A stretch of 64,000 nt of DNA. Source: Sulfitobacter sp. OXR-159 (lineage in GTDB: Bacteria > Pseudomonadota > Alphaproteobacteria > Rhodobacterales > Rhodobacteraceae). Below the pieces are notes generated by a model. It ran no database searches, had not been told where the DNA came from, and saw only the letters and a list, made by a program, of their open reading frames with translations. Location of the stretch: contig NZ_CP139707.1 of assembly GCF_034377145.1 (NCBI RefSeq), forward strand, positions 567,001-631,000, given 5' to 3'. The translations under genes were made by a program, and so were the position numbers. The first letter of the stretch is position 1. Each line of letters opens with the position of its first letter. Positions 24,499 through 33,369 of this stretch are shown here, piece by piece.

Positions 24499-26595
24499 AT
24501 GTCCTCTTTTAAATTCATTCCCCTGCAACTAGGGCGCGGCTCTCTCAAGACGGCGCTTTTATGCTGTACGGCGCTGGTGCCGGGCGCAGTTTCCGCGCAA
24601 GAGACCTACCAGTTGGACGACGTGATCCTAGAGACCAGCGCGCAAACCTCAGGCGCGGCGGATGCCGAAACCGTGGTCGCCAGCGAACTTAGCAGCGGCG
24701 GCAAACTGTCGGGAGAGATCATTGATATCCCGGCCAGCGTCTCTGTTATCACCAGCCGCGAGATCGAAGCGCGCGGCGCGGATAGCGTGGAGCAGGTGTT
24801 GAACTACACCGCCGGCGCCAGCACCGACAGCTATGGCGCGGACGACCGGTTCGACTATTTCATTCTGCGCGGGTTCGAGGCCTATACCTACCGAGATGGG
24901 CTGACATTGGGCCCGAACTTTGGGGCCATCCGCGAAGAGCCCTTTGCTTTTGAGCGTGTGGAAGTCATCCGGGGCGCATCGTCTTCGACCTTTGGCCTGT
25001 CCGACCCCGGCGGCTCGGTCAACTATGTCACCAAACGCCCGCGCGACGAACGCTTTGGCAGTGTCTACACCTCGGTGGATTCCTATGGCAGCTTGGAAAC
25101 CGGCGTAGATTTCGGCGACACGCTGGATGAAGAAGGCACGCTCAGCTACCGTTTCACCGGCCTGCTGCGCAATGGCGAGCTTGAGTACCCCTATTCCGAG
25201 AATGACGAGATCTTCGCGATGGGTGGCCTCACATGGCGTCCCTCCGATGCCTCTGAGCTGACCGTGATCGTCGATCACCTTGACCGCGACTCCGTGCCCG
25301 GCAGCGGTGGTTTCCCGGCGGGCGGCGATTTTGACCGCAGCGACGTGTTCTACGGCGAGCCGGACTATAACTACCGCGGCACCGAACGGACCACCGTTTC
25401 CGTTCTGGGCGCGCATGACTTCGGCAACGGGCTGAGCTTTGGCGGCACCCTGCGCTACAGCGACGGCGCGGATGACTTCGGCTATGCCTATGTCAGCGAC
25501 TATACCCCGAATGACAGCATGGTGGACCGCGCGTACTTTGCCAGCGACGGCACGAGCGAGAACATGATCTCCGACCTGCATCTGACCTATGAGGGCTTCC
25601 TTGGCAGTGCAGCCAGCACCACCACGGCGGGGGTCGAATTCTCGTGGTCCGACGAGACCGATCAACGCTTTTATGGCGCGGCGCCGTCGGTTGACCGCGA
25701 CAACCCAAGCTACACAGGCCGTCCCACCAGCGTTCCGATTTTTGCCGATCTCGATACAGAGACGGAAGGCAAGGCGCTTTACTTTCAGCAAGAGCTGAAC
25801 TGGAACGAACGTTTCATCGCCTCCTTCGGGCTGCGTCACGACTGGATCGACGTAACCGAAACCAACAACCTTGCCGGTACGGTGCAGACCAACGACATCA
25901 GCGAGACGACAGGCCGCGTGGGCCTGACCTATAAGATCAAGCCGAACGTTTCGGTTTTTGGGAACTACGCGCAGTCGGTCGTGCCCGCAGGCTTTGGCGT
26001 CGAGCCGGAAGAGGGCGAGCAGTTTGAGCTGGGTACCAAATGGCAGCCCATGGGCACCAATGCGCTGCTGACGGCCTCGGTCTATGACCTGTCGAAAAGC
26101 AACATCACCCGCACCAATCCGGCGACCAACCAGCCGGAAACCATCGGTGAAATCGGTGTCCGCGGCATCGATTTGGAAGCCAAAGCCGAGATGGGTGCCT
26201 ATACCCTCACCGCCGCCTACAGCTATCTGGATGCCGAGATCAAAGAGAACGGCACCTCCGGCAACGTTGGCAACCGCCCCGGTCTGGTGCCTGAAAATGT
26301 CGCCTCGATCTGGGCCAGCCGTACATGGGAAAACCTTGGCCGTGGTGATCTGACGGTTGGGTTGGGCGCGCGGTTCAACAGCGGCTATTACTACAGCGAC
26401 AGCAACGCCACAGGCGAGACGGGCAGCTTTGTCGTGGTGGATGCCGCCGTAAGCTATGACCTGTCCGAGCAGACCACCCTGTCGGCCAATGTCACCAACC
26501 TGTTCGACGAAAAGCACACCTCCTACGGCGGTTTCTACGCTGACTTCTACAGCCCCGGTCGTGAAGTCACCTTGAAGCTGGCCCATAGCTGGTGA
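24499..26595 (+). CDS. TonB-dependent siderophore receptor
   Basis: The 698-residue outer-membrane receptor has a long signal peptide (cleavage near AVSAQETYQ). The plug domain (about 60-190) has DIPASVSVITSREIEARGAD, then FILRGFEAYTYRDGL and ERVEVIRGASSSTFG. A 22-stranded barrel follows, ending REVTLKLAHSW with a terminal aromatic residue as required for outer-membrane insertion. The TonB box is probably in the segment after the signal peptide (YQLDDVILE). It imports the ferric siderophore handled by the adjacent ABC transporter. A ribosome site (CGGAG) precedes the ATG. Confidence 0.94.
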   Translation: MSSFKFIPLQLGRGSLKTALLCCTALVPGAVSAQETYQLDDVILETSAQTSGAADAETVVASELSSGGKLSGEIIDIPASVSVITSREIEARGADSVEQVLNYTAGASTDSYGADDRFDYFILRGFEAYTYRDGLTLGPNFGAIREEPFAFERVEVIRGASSSTFGLSDPGGSVNYVTKRPRDERFGSVYTSVDSYGSLETGVDFGDTLDEEGTLSYRFTGLLRNGELEYPYSENDEIFAMGGLTWRPSDASELTVIVDHLDRDSVPGSGGFPAGGDFDRSDVFYGEPDYNYRGTERTTVSVLGAHDFGNGLSFGGTLRYSDGADDFGYAYVSDYTPNDSMVDRAYFASDGTSENMISDLHLTYEGFLGSAASTTTAGVEFSWSDETDQRFYGAAPSVDRDNPSYTGRPTSVPIFADLDTETEGKALYFQQELNWNERFIASFGLRHDWIDVTETNNLAGTVQTNDISETTGRVGLTYKIKPNVSVFGNYAQSVVPAGFGVEPEEGEQFELGTKWQPMGTNALLTASVYDLSKSNITRTNPATNQPETIGEIGVRGIDLEAKAEMGAYTLTAAYSYLDAEIKENGTSGNVGNRPGLVPENVASIWASRTWENLGRGDLTVGLGARFNSGYYYSDSNATGETGSFVVVDAAVSYDLSEQTTLSANVTNLFDEKHTSYGGFYADFYSPGREVTLKLAHSW

Positions 26596-26599
26596 GCCT

Positions 26600-26636
26600 A
26601 AAGCGCGGCACCACCCTCGTGTGCCGCGCTTTTCTT
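26600..26636 (+). terminator. Rho-independent terminator after the TonB receptor gene
   Basis: AAAGCGCGGCAC (26600-26611) pairs perfectly with GTGCCGCGCTTT (26621-26632) around a 9-nt loop and is followed by TCTTT. It lies 5 bp after the receptor stop and limits transcription into the siderophore-interacting-protein gene. Confidence 0.92.
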
Positions 26637-26655
26637 TGACCGGGAGGAGCCCCAG

Positions 26656-27699
26656 ATGACCATCGCCAAAGCCAAGACTACCATCCCGATGGACGCGCCG
26701 CAGGAGATGCTCTCGCGGATCCTGTCGCATCTTGTTGATGACCACGGCATGGCGTTTCGCGCCAAAGGGGCGACCGGTCATGTGTTTGAGCAAGACGGCT
26801 ACCGGGTGGAGTTCGATCTCTGCGCGGGGGGGCTGGAAGTCAGCCTTCAAGCACCCGGCGAAAACGCCATGCAATTCTCGAAAGAGGGCATGGTGCATCA
26901 CGTGGCAGAGTTTGATCCCGCGCTGGCCGATCGCATCCGCTGGCAGGGCATCACGCAAGAGGCCGGTGCCACGCCGCAGAACTTTCGCCTGCTGACTGTG
27001 CTGAACAGTGAAATACTGTTCGAGGGGATGCAGCGCGTCACCCTGCATTACCCTGACATTGCCGAACTCGCCGCGCAGGGGCTGCATCTGCGGTTGATCC
27101 TGCCGCGCGATCTCAGCCGCGCACCGGTGTGGCCTGTGATGGGTGCCAACGGTGCGCCGGTCTGGCCAAAGGGCGCGGATGAGTTGCACGCGCGCTATGT
27201 GACGCTCAAGAACATCCGCGCCGCGCGCGAGGAGGTCGATATCGACGTGGTGCGCCATGGATCGGGCCTGATCTCGCAATGGGCGCAGAACGCCCATGCC
27301 GGGCAACGGATCGGGGCGATGGGGCCGGTGGGCATCAGCGCCTTGCCCGAAGCCTCCTCCTATTTTCTGGCCGCAGATGGCACGGGGCTGCCCGCTGTGG
27401 CGCAGCTTTTGGCGCGCCTGCCAGAGGATGCGGTGGGCGATGTGGTGGCCGCCCTGCCGCGCGGCGTGTCCTATCGGGACTACCTGCCCAAGACCAAGCT
27501 GCGCGTCCATGCGCTGCCGCCCGCCGCGTTCGAAGCCGAGGTGCTTGGCCATGCGCAGGCGCTGACGGATGACGGTTTGGGCTATGCCTTTTTCGCCGGA
27601 GAGTTCCAGAACGCCCAGCAGTTGCGGGGGCATTTCAAAACCACCCTCGGCATGGACAAGACACGCCAGATTTGCACAGCTTACTGGCGGCGGGGCTGA
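26656..27699 (+). CDS. Siderophore-interacting FAD protein with N-terminal DUF2218 domain
   Basis: Residues 1-95 form a DUF2218-like domain (HLVDDHGMAFRAKGATGHVF, later VEFDLCAGGLEVSLQAPG). Residues 110-340 are a ViuB/SIP-type ferric-siderophore reductase, with the FAD-binding barrel (VTLHYPDIAELAAQGLHLRL, RYVTLKNIRAAREEVDIDVV, QWAQNAHAGQRIGAMGPVG) and the NAD(P) lobe starting SYFLAADGTGLPAV. It releases iron from the imported siderophore in the cytoplasm. The usual RxYT flavin motif is RYVT here. The gene has a strong GGGAGGAGC ribosome site and follows a terminator, so it may depend on read-through or its own promoter. Confidence 0.88.
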   Translation: MTIAKAKTTIPMDAPQEMLSRILSHLVDDHGMAFRAKGATGHVFEQDGYRVEFDLCAGGLEVSLQAPGENAMQFSKEGMVHHVAEFDPALADRIRWQGITQEAGATPQNFRLLTVLNSEILFEGMQRVTLHYPDIAELAAQGLHLRLILPRDLSRAPVWPVMGANGAPVWPKGADELHARYVTLKNIRAAREEVDIDVVRHGSGLISQWAQNAHAGQRIGAMGPVGISALPEASSYFLAADGTGLPAVAQLLARLPEDAVGDVVAALPRGVSYRDYLPKTKLRVHALPPAAFEAEVLGHAQALTDDGLGYAFFAGEFQNAQQLRGHFKTTLGMDKTRQICTAYWRRG

Positions 27700-27706
27700 G
27701 CGCGGC

Positions 27707-28630
27707 TTAGCGCCACGGCCCAGCGTCACCCCGCCTGCCAGCCTTGGGGATACGGCTGCTGGTGGTGGGGCGGGCGCTCTCGGCCCGCACCGGGGCCGCC
27801 GTGGGCGTCATCGCACGCAGGGCTGCGATGCGGTTTTCCGTCGCCGGGTGTGTGGCAAAGAGGCTGTCATGTTTATGCGCGTGCAGCGGGTTGATGATGA
27901 ACATATGCGCCGTGGCCGGGTTCCGCTCGGCGGCGTGATTGTCGATCCGCGCGGCGCCCATCGCGATTTTCTCAAGCGCTGAGGCCAGCCAGAGCGGGTG
28001 GCCGCAGATCTCTGCCCCGGCTTTGTCCGCCGCATATTCCCGCGTCCGGCTGATCGCCATCTGCACCAATGCGGCGGCCATGGGGGCGAGGAACATCATC
28101 ATCAGCGTGCCGATCATGCCCATTCGCTCACGCGCGCCGCCGAAGAACAACGCAAAGTTCGCCAGCATAGAAATCGCCCCGGCGAAAGTCGCGGTCACGG
28201 TCATGATCGCCGTGTCATGGTTGCGGATATGCGCGAGTTCATGCGCGATAACACCAGCGAGTTCCTCGCGGCTGAGGCTTTGCATCAGCCCTTTTGTTAC
28301 CGCCACGGCAGCATTGGCCGGGTTGCGCCCGGTGGCAAAGGCGTTGGGTTGCGGCGTGTCGATCAGATAGACCTTCGGTTCGGGCAGGCCCGCGTTCCGC
28401 GCAAGCTCGGCCGTGAGGGCGTAAAGCCCGGTGCGGTCATTGGGGGAAACCGGCTGCGCGTTGTGCATCTTGAGCACCATGCGGTCGGAGTTCCACCACG
28501 TAAAGGCGTTCATCCCCGCCGCCACCACGAGCGCGATCAGCGCGCCACCCGATCCGCCGATCAGGTAGCCAACCCCCATGAAAAGCGCGGTCATCGCCGC
28601 CATCAGCATCGCTGTCTTTACATAGCCCAT
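27707..28630 (-). CDS. htpX: HtpX-like M48 membrane zinc metalloprotease
   Basis: The 307-residue protein starts [20 protein letters not shown] at 28630; an upstream in-frame extension lacks a family match. Two N-terminal membrane segments are followed by the zinc motif [10 protein letters not shown] (HExxH), two further hydrophobic segments and the third zinc ligand Glu in [14 protein letters not shown]. HtpX degrades misfolded inner-membrane proteins with its active site in the cytoplasm. The tail after NRIAALRAM is a short Pro/Arg-rich extension. It is convergent with the siderophore-reductase gene, stops 7 bp apart. Confidence 0.93.
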   Translation of the reverse strand: MGYVKTAMLMAAMTALFMGVGYLIGGSGGALIALVVAAGMNAFTWWNSDRMVLKMHNAQPVSPNDRTGLYALTAELARNAGLPEPKVYLIDTPQPNAFATGRNPANAAVAVTKGLMQSLSREELAGVIAHELAHIRNHDTAIMTVTATFAGAISMLANFALFFGGARERMGMIGTLMMMFLAPMAAALVQMAISRTREYAADKAGAEICGHPLWLASALEKIAMGAARIDNHAAERNPATAHMFIINPLHAHKHDSLFATHPATENRIAALRAMTPTAAPVRAESARPTTSSRIPKAGRRGDAGPWR

Positions 28631-28710
28631 GTTGGTCTCTCGCGGTTGTCCGTTGTAAAGGAGATATGGGTCGATTTCCGCAGGGTGCAAGGCAGGCGGC
28701 GACAGAGTGG

Positions 28711-28950
28711 CTAGTCGTCGAGATCACCGTCATCGGGTGTCGTGTGCAGGTAGATATGGCCGATCTTGCGGATCAGCGGAATGTTCACAAAGGCAACGAT
28801 GGCGGCGGCAATCCCAAGACGGCTGAGGACGCTCAGCGGCATGGGGTCGTCTCCTTTGGCATAAATCAGCACCACGAAGGTCACCACCAAAAACCAGATG
28901 GCGAAGCTTGTCAGCAGGCGGCGCATGGGATGTTTTGGTATGTCAGTCAT
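28711..28950 (-). CDS. Small two-span membrane protein, unknown
   Basis: The 79-residue protein starts [13 protein letters not shown] at 28950; the longer frame to 29007 adds a segment with no membrane or family character. Two hydrophobic helices ([16 protein letters not shown] and [16 protein letters not shown]) are joined by a short acidic loop, and the tail is acidic ([10 protein letters not shown]). No family is recognised. It lies 80 bp upstream of htpX on the same strand and could share its transcript. Confidence 0.7.
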   Translation of the reverse strand: MTDIPKHPMRRLLTSFAIWFLVVTFVVLIYAKGDDPMPLSVLSRLGIAAAIVAFVNIPLIRKIGHIYLHTTPDDGDLDD

Positions 28951-29056
28951 GGCCGCCTCAAATTGCACGCTTCTCCGCACTATTCCGAGGGTGTGGGCAA
29001 TCCGCAAGGGCGTTCCATAAGGCGGCCCGGATCAAAACCCGTGGATTGCCTACCCG

Positions 29057-29305
29057 CTACTGGCTCGCCGTGCCTGCCAGCATCGCGGCCATGGCAACGA
29101 GATGGACCAGCGTTATCGCCCGATCATTCCAAAGCACCCCGACGATCAGCCAGCCCAGAACCCCCACCACAAAGAGGTAGAGGTTCCAAGGCGTCCAGCC
29201 AAAGCCGGTGGCGGCATAGCCAAGGATCTGGATCACCGAAGCCACCCATTTGACCCAGAACGCCAGCTGCGCAGGGGCCGCGCGCGCGATCGCCTCAGAC
29301 GCCAC
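29057..29305 (-). CDS. Small membrane protein (DUF6552-like)
   Basis: The 82-residue protein has three predicted hydrophobic segments, including VASVIQILGYAATGFGWTPW and LYLFVVGVLGWLIVGVLW, and the conserved-looking WNDRAITLVH. It resembles a small family found in Rhodobacterales that I recall as DUF6552; the name is uncertain. Its start overlaps the 3' end of the upstream SDR gene by 11 bp, so the two are coupled. Confidence 0.65.
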   Translation of the reverse strand: MASEAIARAAPAQLAFWVKWVASVIQILGYAATGFGWTPWNLYLFVVGVLGWLIVGVLWNDRAITLVHLVAMAAMLAGTASQ

Positions 29306-29999
29306 GGGTCAGCCCGCCGTCGATGCGCCAGTTCTGCCCGGTGACATAGGCGCCGCCTTCGGAGGCGAGCCAGCCGATCAGCGAAGACACTTCAGCCTCG
29401 GTGCCATAGCGCCCCATGGGGATGCGCGCGCGGCGGTCTTCAGTCTCGGGCAGGCTGTCGATAAAGCCCGGCAGGACGTTGTTCATGCGGATGTTTTGGC
29501 CCGCGTATTGATCTGCGTAGAGCTTGGTGAAACCCGCGAGCCCGGCCCGGAAGACGCCTGAGGTGGGAAAAAGCGAGTCCGGCTCAAAGGTGGCAAATGT
29601 CGAGATATTGATGATCGCGCCGCCGCCCTGCGCCGCCATGATTCGTGTCACCAGACGGGTGGGGCGGATCACGTTCATCAGGTAGACATCCAGCCCGCCG
29701 TGCCAGTCTTCGTCGGTCATCTCTAGGATGTCGCCTTTCGGCCCGTGTCCGGCGGAGTTCACCAGCACATCAACGCGGCCCCAGCGGTCCATCGCGCCAT
29801 CTACCAACTGGGCCAGCGCCTCTTGCGATTGGTTCGAACCGGTGATGCCAAAGCCGCCCAATTCGGTGCCAAGCGCCTCTCCCTTGCCGGAGGAGGAAAG
29901 CACGCCGACCTTAAAGCCATCAGCGGCCAGTTTGCGGGCCGCCCCCGCGCCCATGCCGCTGCCGCCTGCGGTGATCAGGGCTACTTTTTCTGTTGCCAT
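29295..29999 (-). CDS. Short-chain dehydrogenase/reductase
   Basis: The 234-residue classical SDR has the cofactor motif TAGGSGMGAGAARKLA (a TGGxxGxG variant) near residue 10, the NSAGHG motif (NxAG) near 83, and DWHGGLDVYLMNVIRPTRLV. The catalytic Ser lies in INISTFATFEPD, but the usual YxxxK appears as FTKLYADQ, with Phe-Arg-Ala-Gly upstream where Tyr is expected (SGVFRAGLAGFTKLYA). The Tyr-to-Phe change would remove the normal proton donor, so its activity is doubtful or altered. It is divergent from a LysR regulator at 30118, which may control it. Confidence 0.8.
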   Translation of the reverse strand: MATEKVALITAGGSGMGAGAARKLAADGFKVGVLSSSGKGEALGTELGGFGITGSNQSQEALAQLVDGAMDRWGRVDVLVNSAGHGPKGDILEMTDEDWHGGLDVYLMNVIRPTRLVTRIMAAQGGGAIINISTFATFEPDSLFPTSGVFRAGLAGFTKLYADQYAGQNIRMNNVLPGFIDSLPETEDRRARIPMGRYGTEAEVSSLIGWLASEGGAYVTGQNWRIDGGLTRGV

Positions 30000-30117
30000 C
30001 GGATATACTCCATATGCTGTGCAGCGATTGCGCTGCGGTGCTATGGTCTTTTAATTAGGCATGGTAGGCTGTGCTGGCCAGCCAGATGCATTGTCGTATG
30101 ACTGTAGGAATTCTATC

Positions 30118-31005
30118 GTGCCTCCAGACTTTCCACTGCCGCCCCTGAACGGACTTCGCGCCTTTGCCGCGGCGGGGCGTCATATGAACTTCCGCGCGGC
30201 TGCCGATGAACTGGGCGTCACCCAAGGGGCGGTCGCCCAGCAGGTGCGCGGGCTGGAGGATCATCTGGGGCTGCGCCTGTTTCTACGCGAACCGCGCGGC
30301 CTTGCCTTTACCGACGAAGGGCGGGCCTATCATGCCTCTGTATCGCGGGCTTTTGAGCAGTTGAGCGAGGCGACGGATGCCCTGCGCAGCGCGCCCGCGC
30401 GGGTGACGGTCAGCGTGACACCGACTTTTGCGTCGAAATGGCTGATCCCCCGCTTGTCAGACTTCACCGAAGCCCATCCCGGCATCGACCTGCGCATCAC
30501 GGCGACGGAGCGGGTGGCGAGCTTTCATGCGGATGGGATCGACCTTGCCGTGCGTCAGGCGCGTCCGCCTTTCGGGGCCAGTCTGCGGGCTGATCTGCTG
30601 TTCGCGCAGGAGGTTGTGGCGGTCTGCTCGCCCAGTTTGACGGCTGACGGCACGCCGCTGGATGCGGCGGCACTGGAGCAACTGACCCTGCTCCACGACA
30701 CGCATGATCTTTGGCCGCGCTATGCGGAAGAAGCATTTGGCAGCGCCGTAAAACCAGCGCGGCGGCTTCGGTTTAACCAAACAACGCTCAGTCTGGATGC
30801 CGCTCTCGCCGGGCAGGGGGTGGCGCTGGCGAGCCGCTTTTTGGTCCAGCGCGATCTTGAGGCGGGGCGGTTGGTTTGCCCCGTGCATCATGTGATGGAG
30901 GGCGGGCAGGATTTCTATCTGCTTTCTCCGCGCCAAGGGGTTTCAAGTGCTGCGATCATCGTGCGCGATTGGCTTTGCACGGTGGCAAAACGCGAGGCGG
31001 GTTAG
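30118..31005 (+). CDS. LysR-family transcriptional regulator (GcvA-like)
   Basis: The 295-residue protein starts at GTG 30118, with AGGAA seven bases upstream, giving (V/M)PPDFPLPPLNGLRAFAAAG; the longer frame to 30061 adds unrelated residues. The winged HTH is MNFRAAADELGVTQGAVAQQ followed by VRGLEDHLGLRLF. The effector domain has the GcvA-like ITATERVASFHADGIDLAVR. GcvA-type LysR proteins often act on a divergent operon; here that is the SDR plus small membrane protein. Confidence 0.9.
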   Translation: MPPDFPLPPLNGLRAFAAAGRHMNFRAAADELGVTQGAVAQQVRGLEDHLGLRLFLREPRGLAFTDEGRAYHASVSRAFEQLSEATDALRSAPARVTVSVTPTFASKWLIPRLSDFTEAHPGIDLRITATERVASFHADGIDLAVRQARPPFGASLRADLLFAQEVVAVCSPSLTADGTPLDAAALEQLTLLHDTHDLWPRYAEEAFGSAVKPARRLRFNQTTLSLDAALAGQGVALASRFLVQRDLEAGRLVCPVHHVMEGGQDFYLLSPRQGVSSAAIIVRDWLCTVAKREAG

Positions 31006-31486
31006 CCCGGCGCGGGCCTTCGGGCGCAGGAAACTGTCCTTTCCTGCCAAACATAGTGCTTTCGCTCTCCCCCGCGTCCGATGTGCGCTCGGGTTGGTCG
31101 ACCGCGCGGGTAAAGGGCGCGATGTCATCTTCGGTCAGCTGATTGCGCCAACCCTACACCGAAGACGGCTTTCCTTCGTTGCACTTTCTGCTCAGCGGTC
31201 TGTCGAAACCTTTTGGTTTCACGTTTAACATCGTGCCGATCCGGTCACTGGCTAGAGGCGGAAAATATCATCGCCCATTGGGATGAGGGCGTGGCGCTGG
31301 CCTTGCCAGCCCGACTGATCCGGAGCAGCGCGGGGCGGACCTGCGGTGGTTTTGACCGATCATATCGACGCTGCCGATGTGGTGCGCAACTGGCGGCGGT
31401 GGTCAGCACCCCCGCGGGGATCGACCGCACAGGGCACGCGCTCCGGGCTCTCTTGGTCTAGCGTCGGGGGATCTTGGGATGTGCCG
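31006..31486. other. 481-bp gap without a recognisable gene
   Basis: Several short frames exist on both strands, the longest about 80 codons, but none shows a start with a ribosome site or a family pattern. Composition is like the neighbouring genes rather than AT-rich, so this may be a decayed gene. The leftward kinase ends at 31487 and the rightward LysR gene ends at 31005, so no promoter is required here. Confidence 0.4.
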
Positions 31487-33079
31487 TCAGGAGACGGCCA
31501 CCGCATCGGGCCGCCCTTTGAGAGTGGGGAAGTCCACGAAAAAGGTCGTGCCCTCACCCTCGGCTGTTTCAAAACGGATCTCGCCGAGGTGCTGATCCAC
31601 GATGGCTTTGACGATGCTCATGCCCAGCCCATGCCCTTCTTCGACGCGGTAGCTGGACCCGCGGGAAAACCGGTCGAACAGGACCGGCTGCAGCTCCAAC
31701 GGCAAGCCGCTGCCGTGGTCCTTGACCCAAAACCCGGTGCCATCCTCCGACAGGCCAAGCTGGACCGTGCCCCCTTCGTCAGAGGCTTTGATCGCGTTGG
31801 ACAACAGGTTTGACAACAGCCGCATGAGCCGCCCCTCGTGCAGCCGCAAAAGCGGGGCGGGGGCCTCGGACGGGGTCATTTCCAAACCGACACCGCGCTC
31901 TTTGGCGTAGGCGACCAAGGTCTCTGAGGCTTGGGCCAACAATGGCGCCAAGGGGCGCTCAGAAAATCCCGATTGATCCGGTCTGCGCAGGGTCTCTACA
32001 TCCAGAATATCCCCCACCATCTGATCGATAGCCCGCGCGTTGCGCAGCGCAAGTTCCAGCAGTTTGCGCTTTTGCGGCGGCAGGTCGCCGGGGCTGACCT
32101 CAAGCAAGCGCAGCGCCCCGGTAAGCGCGGTCAGCGGTGTCTTCATCTCGTGGCTGACCGTGGCGATAAGCTGATCCTTGGCGCGCTCAAATTCGCGCTG
32201 TTCGCTGACATCGCGCACCACGCCAAGATAGCCCAGATGCTCGCCGCGATCGGTCTCGACCTTGGCGGTGGCGACTTGGCCTTCGAAGGTCGAGCCATCG
32301 GCGCGACGGCAGGCAACGGAAAACGCGCCCTGCGTGCTGGCCGTGCTGGCATTTGTCAGCTCTTCGCCCATGCGCTCATAGCTGCCGAGGGTCTCATAGA
32401 GAACGGCCGTCTGCCGCCCCAAAAGCGCGTCGGGGGCATAGCCGAACAGGGTTTCGACCGCCGGGTTCACCAGCGCCACACGGCGGTTGGGGTCGGCCAT
32501 GATGATGGCCTCGGGCACGGCATCCACCATTGCCTTGAGCAGCCCGCGCTGTTCGCGCAGCGCGCGGCGTTCGGATTGCAGGGACAGTTCGCTGCTCAGC
32601 CACCGGGCGAGGAATTGGACGAATTGGATCTGCGCCTTGCTGAACGGGGCCGGGCGCGGGGCGGTGCTGGAAAAGTTCAACGTCCCAAACAGCGTGTCCC
32701 CGGTTTTCAGCGGCGCCCCGATATAGCTTTCCAGACCGAAATTCTCATAACACGGATGGGTCGAAATCTCTTGCTGACCGGCGTGGTAGAAAGAGGTCAC
32801 ATCGGCATTGGCAAGTGTGTGCAGGCAATAGGTGCCATTGATGTCAAAGGTGCTGCCGGGGGCAGGCGCCCAGTCAGGGCCGTGGACATAGACACATTCG
32901 TAAACCGGATGATCCACGCGAGAGACGATGCCGAGTTCAAGACCAAGCGCCTCTGTGCCCAGTTGCAAGAGCTTGGCGATTTTGTCTTCGACGGAAAGAT
33001 CAGGCTCGACAGCAAGCATATAGAGTTGCCGCAGCGGATCATCGAAATCCGCCAAAGCGTTGTAAAAGTCGTTCATCAT
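31487..33079 (-). CDS. Soluble GAF-PAS sensor histidine kinase (orphan)
   Basis: The 530-residue protein has no membrane segment. A GAF domain covers about residues 25-165 (ALGLELGIVSRVDHPVYECV, then GTYCLHTLAN and LESYIGAPLKTGDTLFGTL), a PAS domain about 190-300 (PEAIIMADPNRRVALVNPAV), and the kinase core has the box TVSHEMKTPLTALTGA, N box LLSNAIKAS, G1 KDHGSGLPL and G2 GHGLGMSIV. The start may be the second of two adjacent Met codons (33076), which is better spaced from AGAGG. No regulator is adjacent. The GAF domain with conserved Cys and His could bind a chromophore, heme or small ligand; this is inference. Confidence 0.87.
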   Translation of the reverse strand: MMNDFYNALADFDDPLRQLYMLAVEPDLSVEDKIAKLLQLGTEALGLELGIVSRVDHPVYECVYVHGPDWAPAPGSTFDINGTYCLHTLANADVTSFYHAGQQEISTHPCYENFGLESYIGAPLKTGDTLFGTLNFSSTAPRPAPFSKAQIQFVQFLARWLSSELSLQSERRALREQRGLLKAMVDAVPEAIIMADPNRRVALVNPAVETLFGYAPDALLGRQTAVLYETLGSYERMGEELTNASTASTQGAFSVACRRADGSTFEGQVATAKVETDRGEHLGYLGVVRDVSEQREFERAKDQLIATVSHEMKTPLTALTGALRLLEVSPGDLPPQKRKLLELALRNARAIDQMVGDILDVETLRRPDQSGFSERPLAPLLAQASETLVAYAKERGVGLEMTPSEAPAPLLRLHEGRLMRLLSNLLSNAIKASDEGGTVQLGLSEDGTGFWVKDHGSGLPLELQPVLFDRFSRGSSYRVEEGHGLGMSIVKAIVDQHLGEIRFETAEGEGTTFFVDFPTLKGRPDAVAVS

Positions 33080-33369
33080 TGCCTCTGTCGTAGTCTTTGC
33101 ACCTGACTTGGCGAGAAGGCAGATGTTTGACCCAAGGTATCCCCCTCACGCTCTGCTGCCAATGCCGCAGCGGGTAAATTGGGGCAAGAATGGGGCTTTT
33201 CGCCCCGCTAATGCAGATAATTGTGGAGTGTCGGACGGGAGAGGGCGGCCAAGCGCGGCAACTCCTGCCTCAAGAGGGCAGAAACCGGTGACCTTTGCAA
33301 AGCGGTGGTCATCGCCGTTTCTATGGCTATGGTACCGCCAACGAGGGTCGCCAAAGGGGAGAGTTGACC

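Noticed and set aside
24649..27729. 1026-codon open frame on the minus strand across the TonB receptor and SIP genes
   Set aside because: It is antisense to two clearly recognised genes and crosses a terminator.
31089..31461. Decayed transposase or regulator in the 481-bp gap
   Set aside because: I could not match any fragment in the six frames to a family with confidence, and no terminal inverted repeats are visible.
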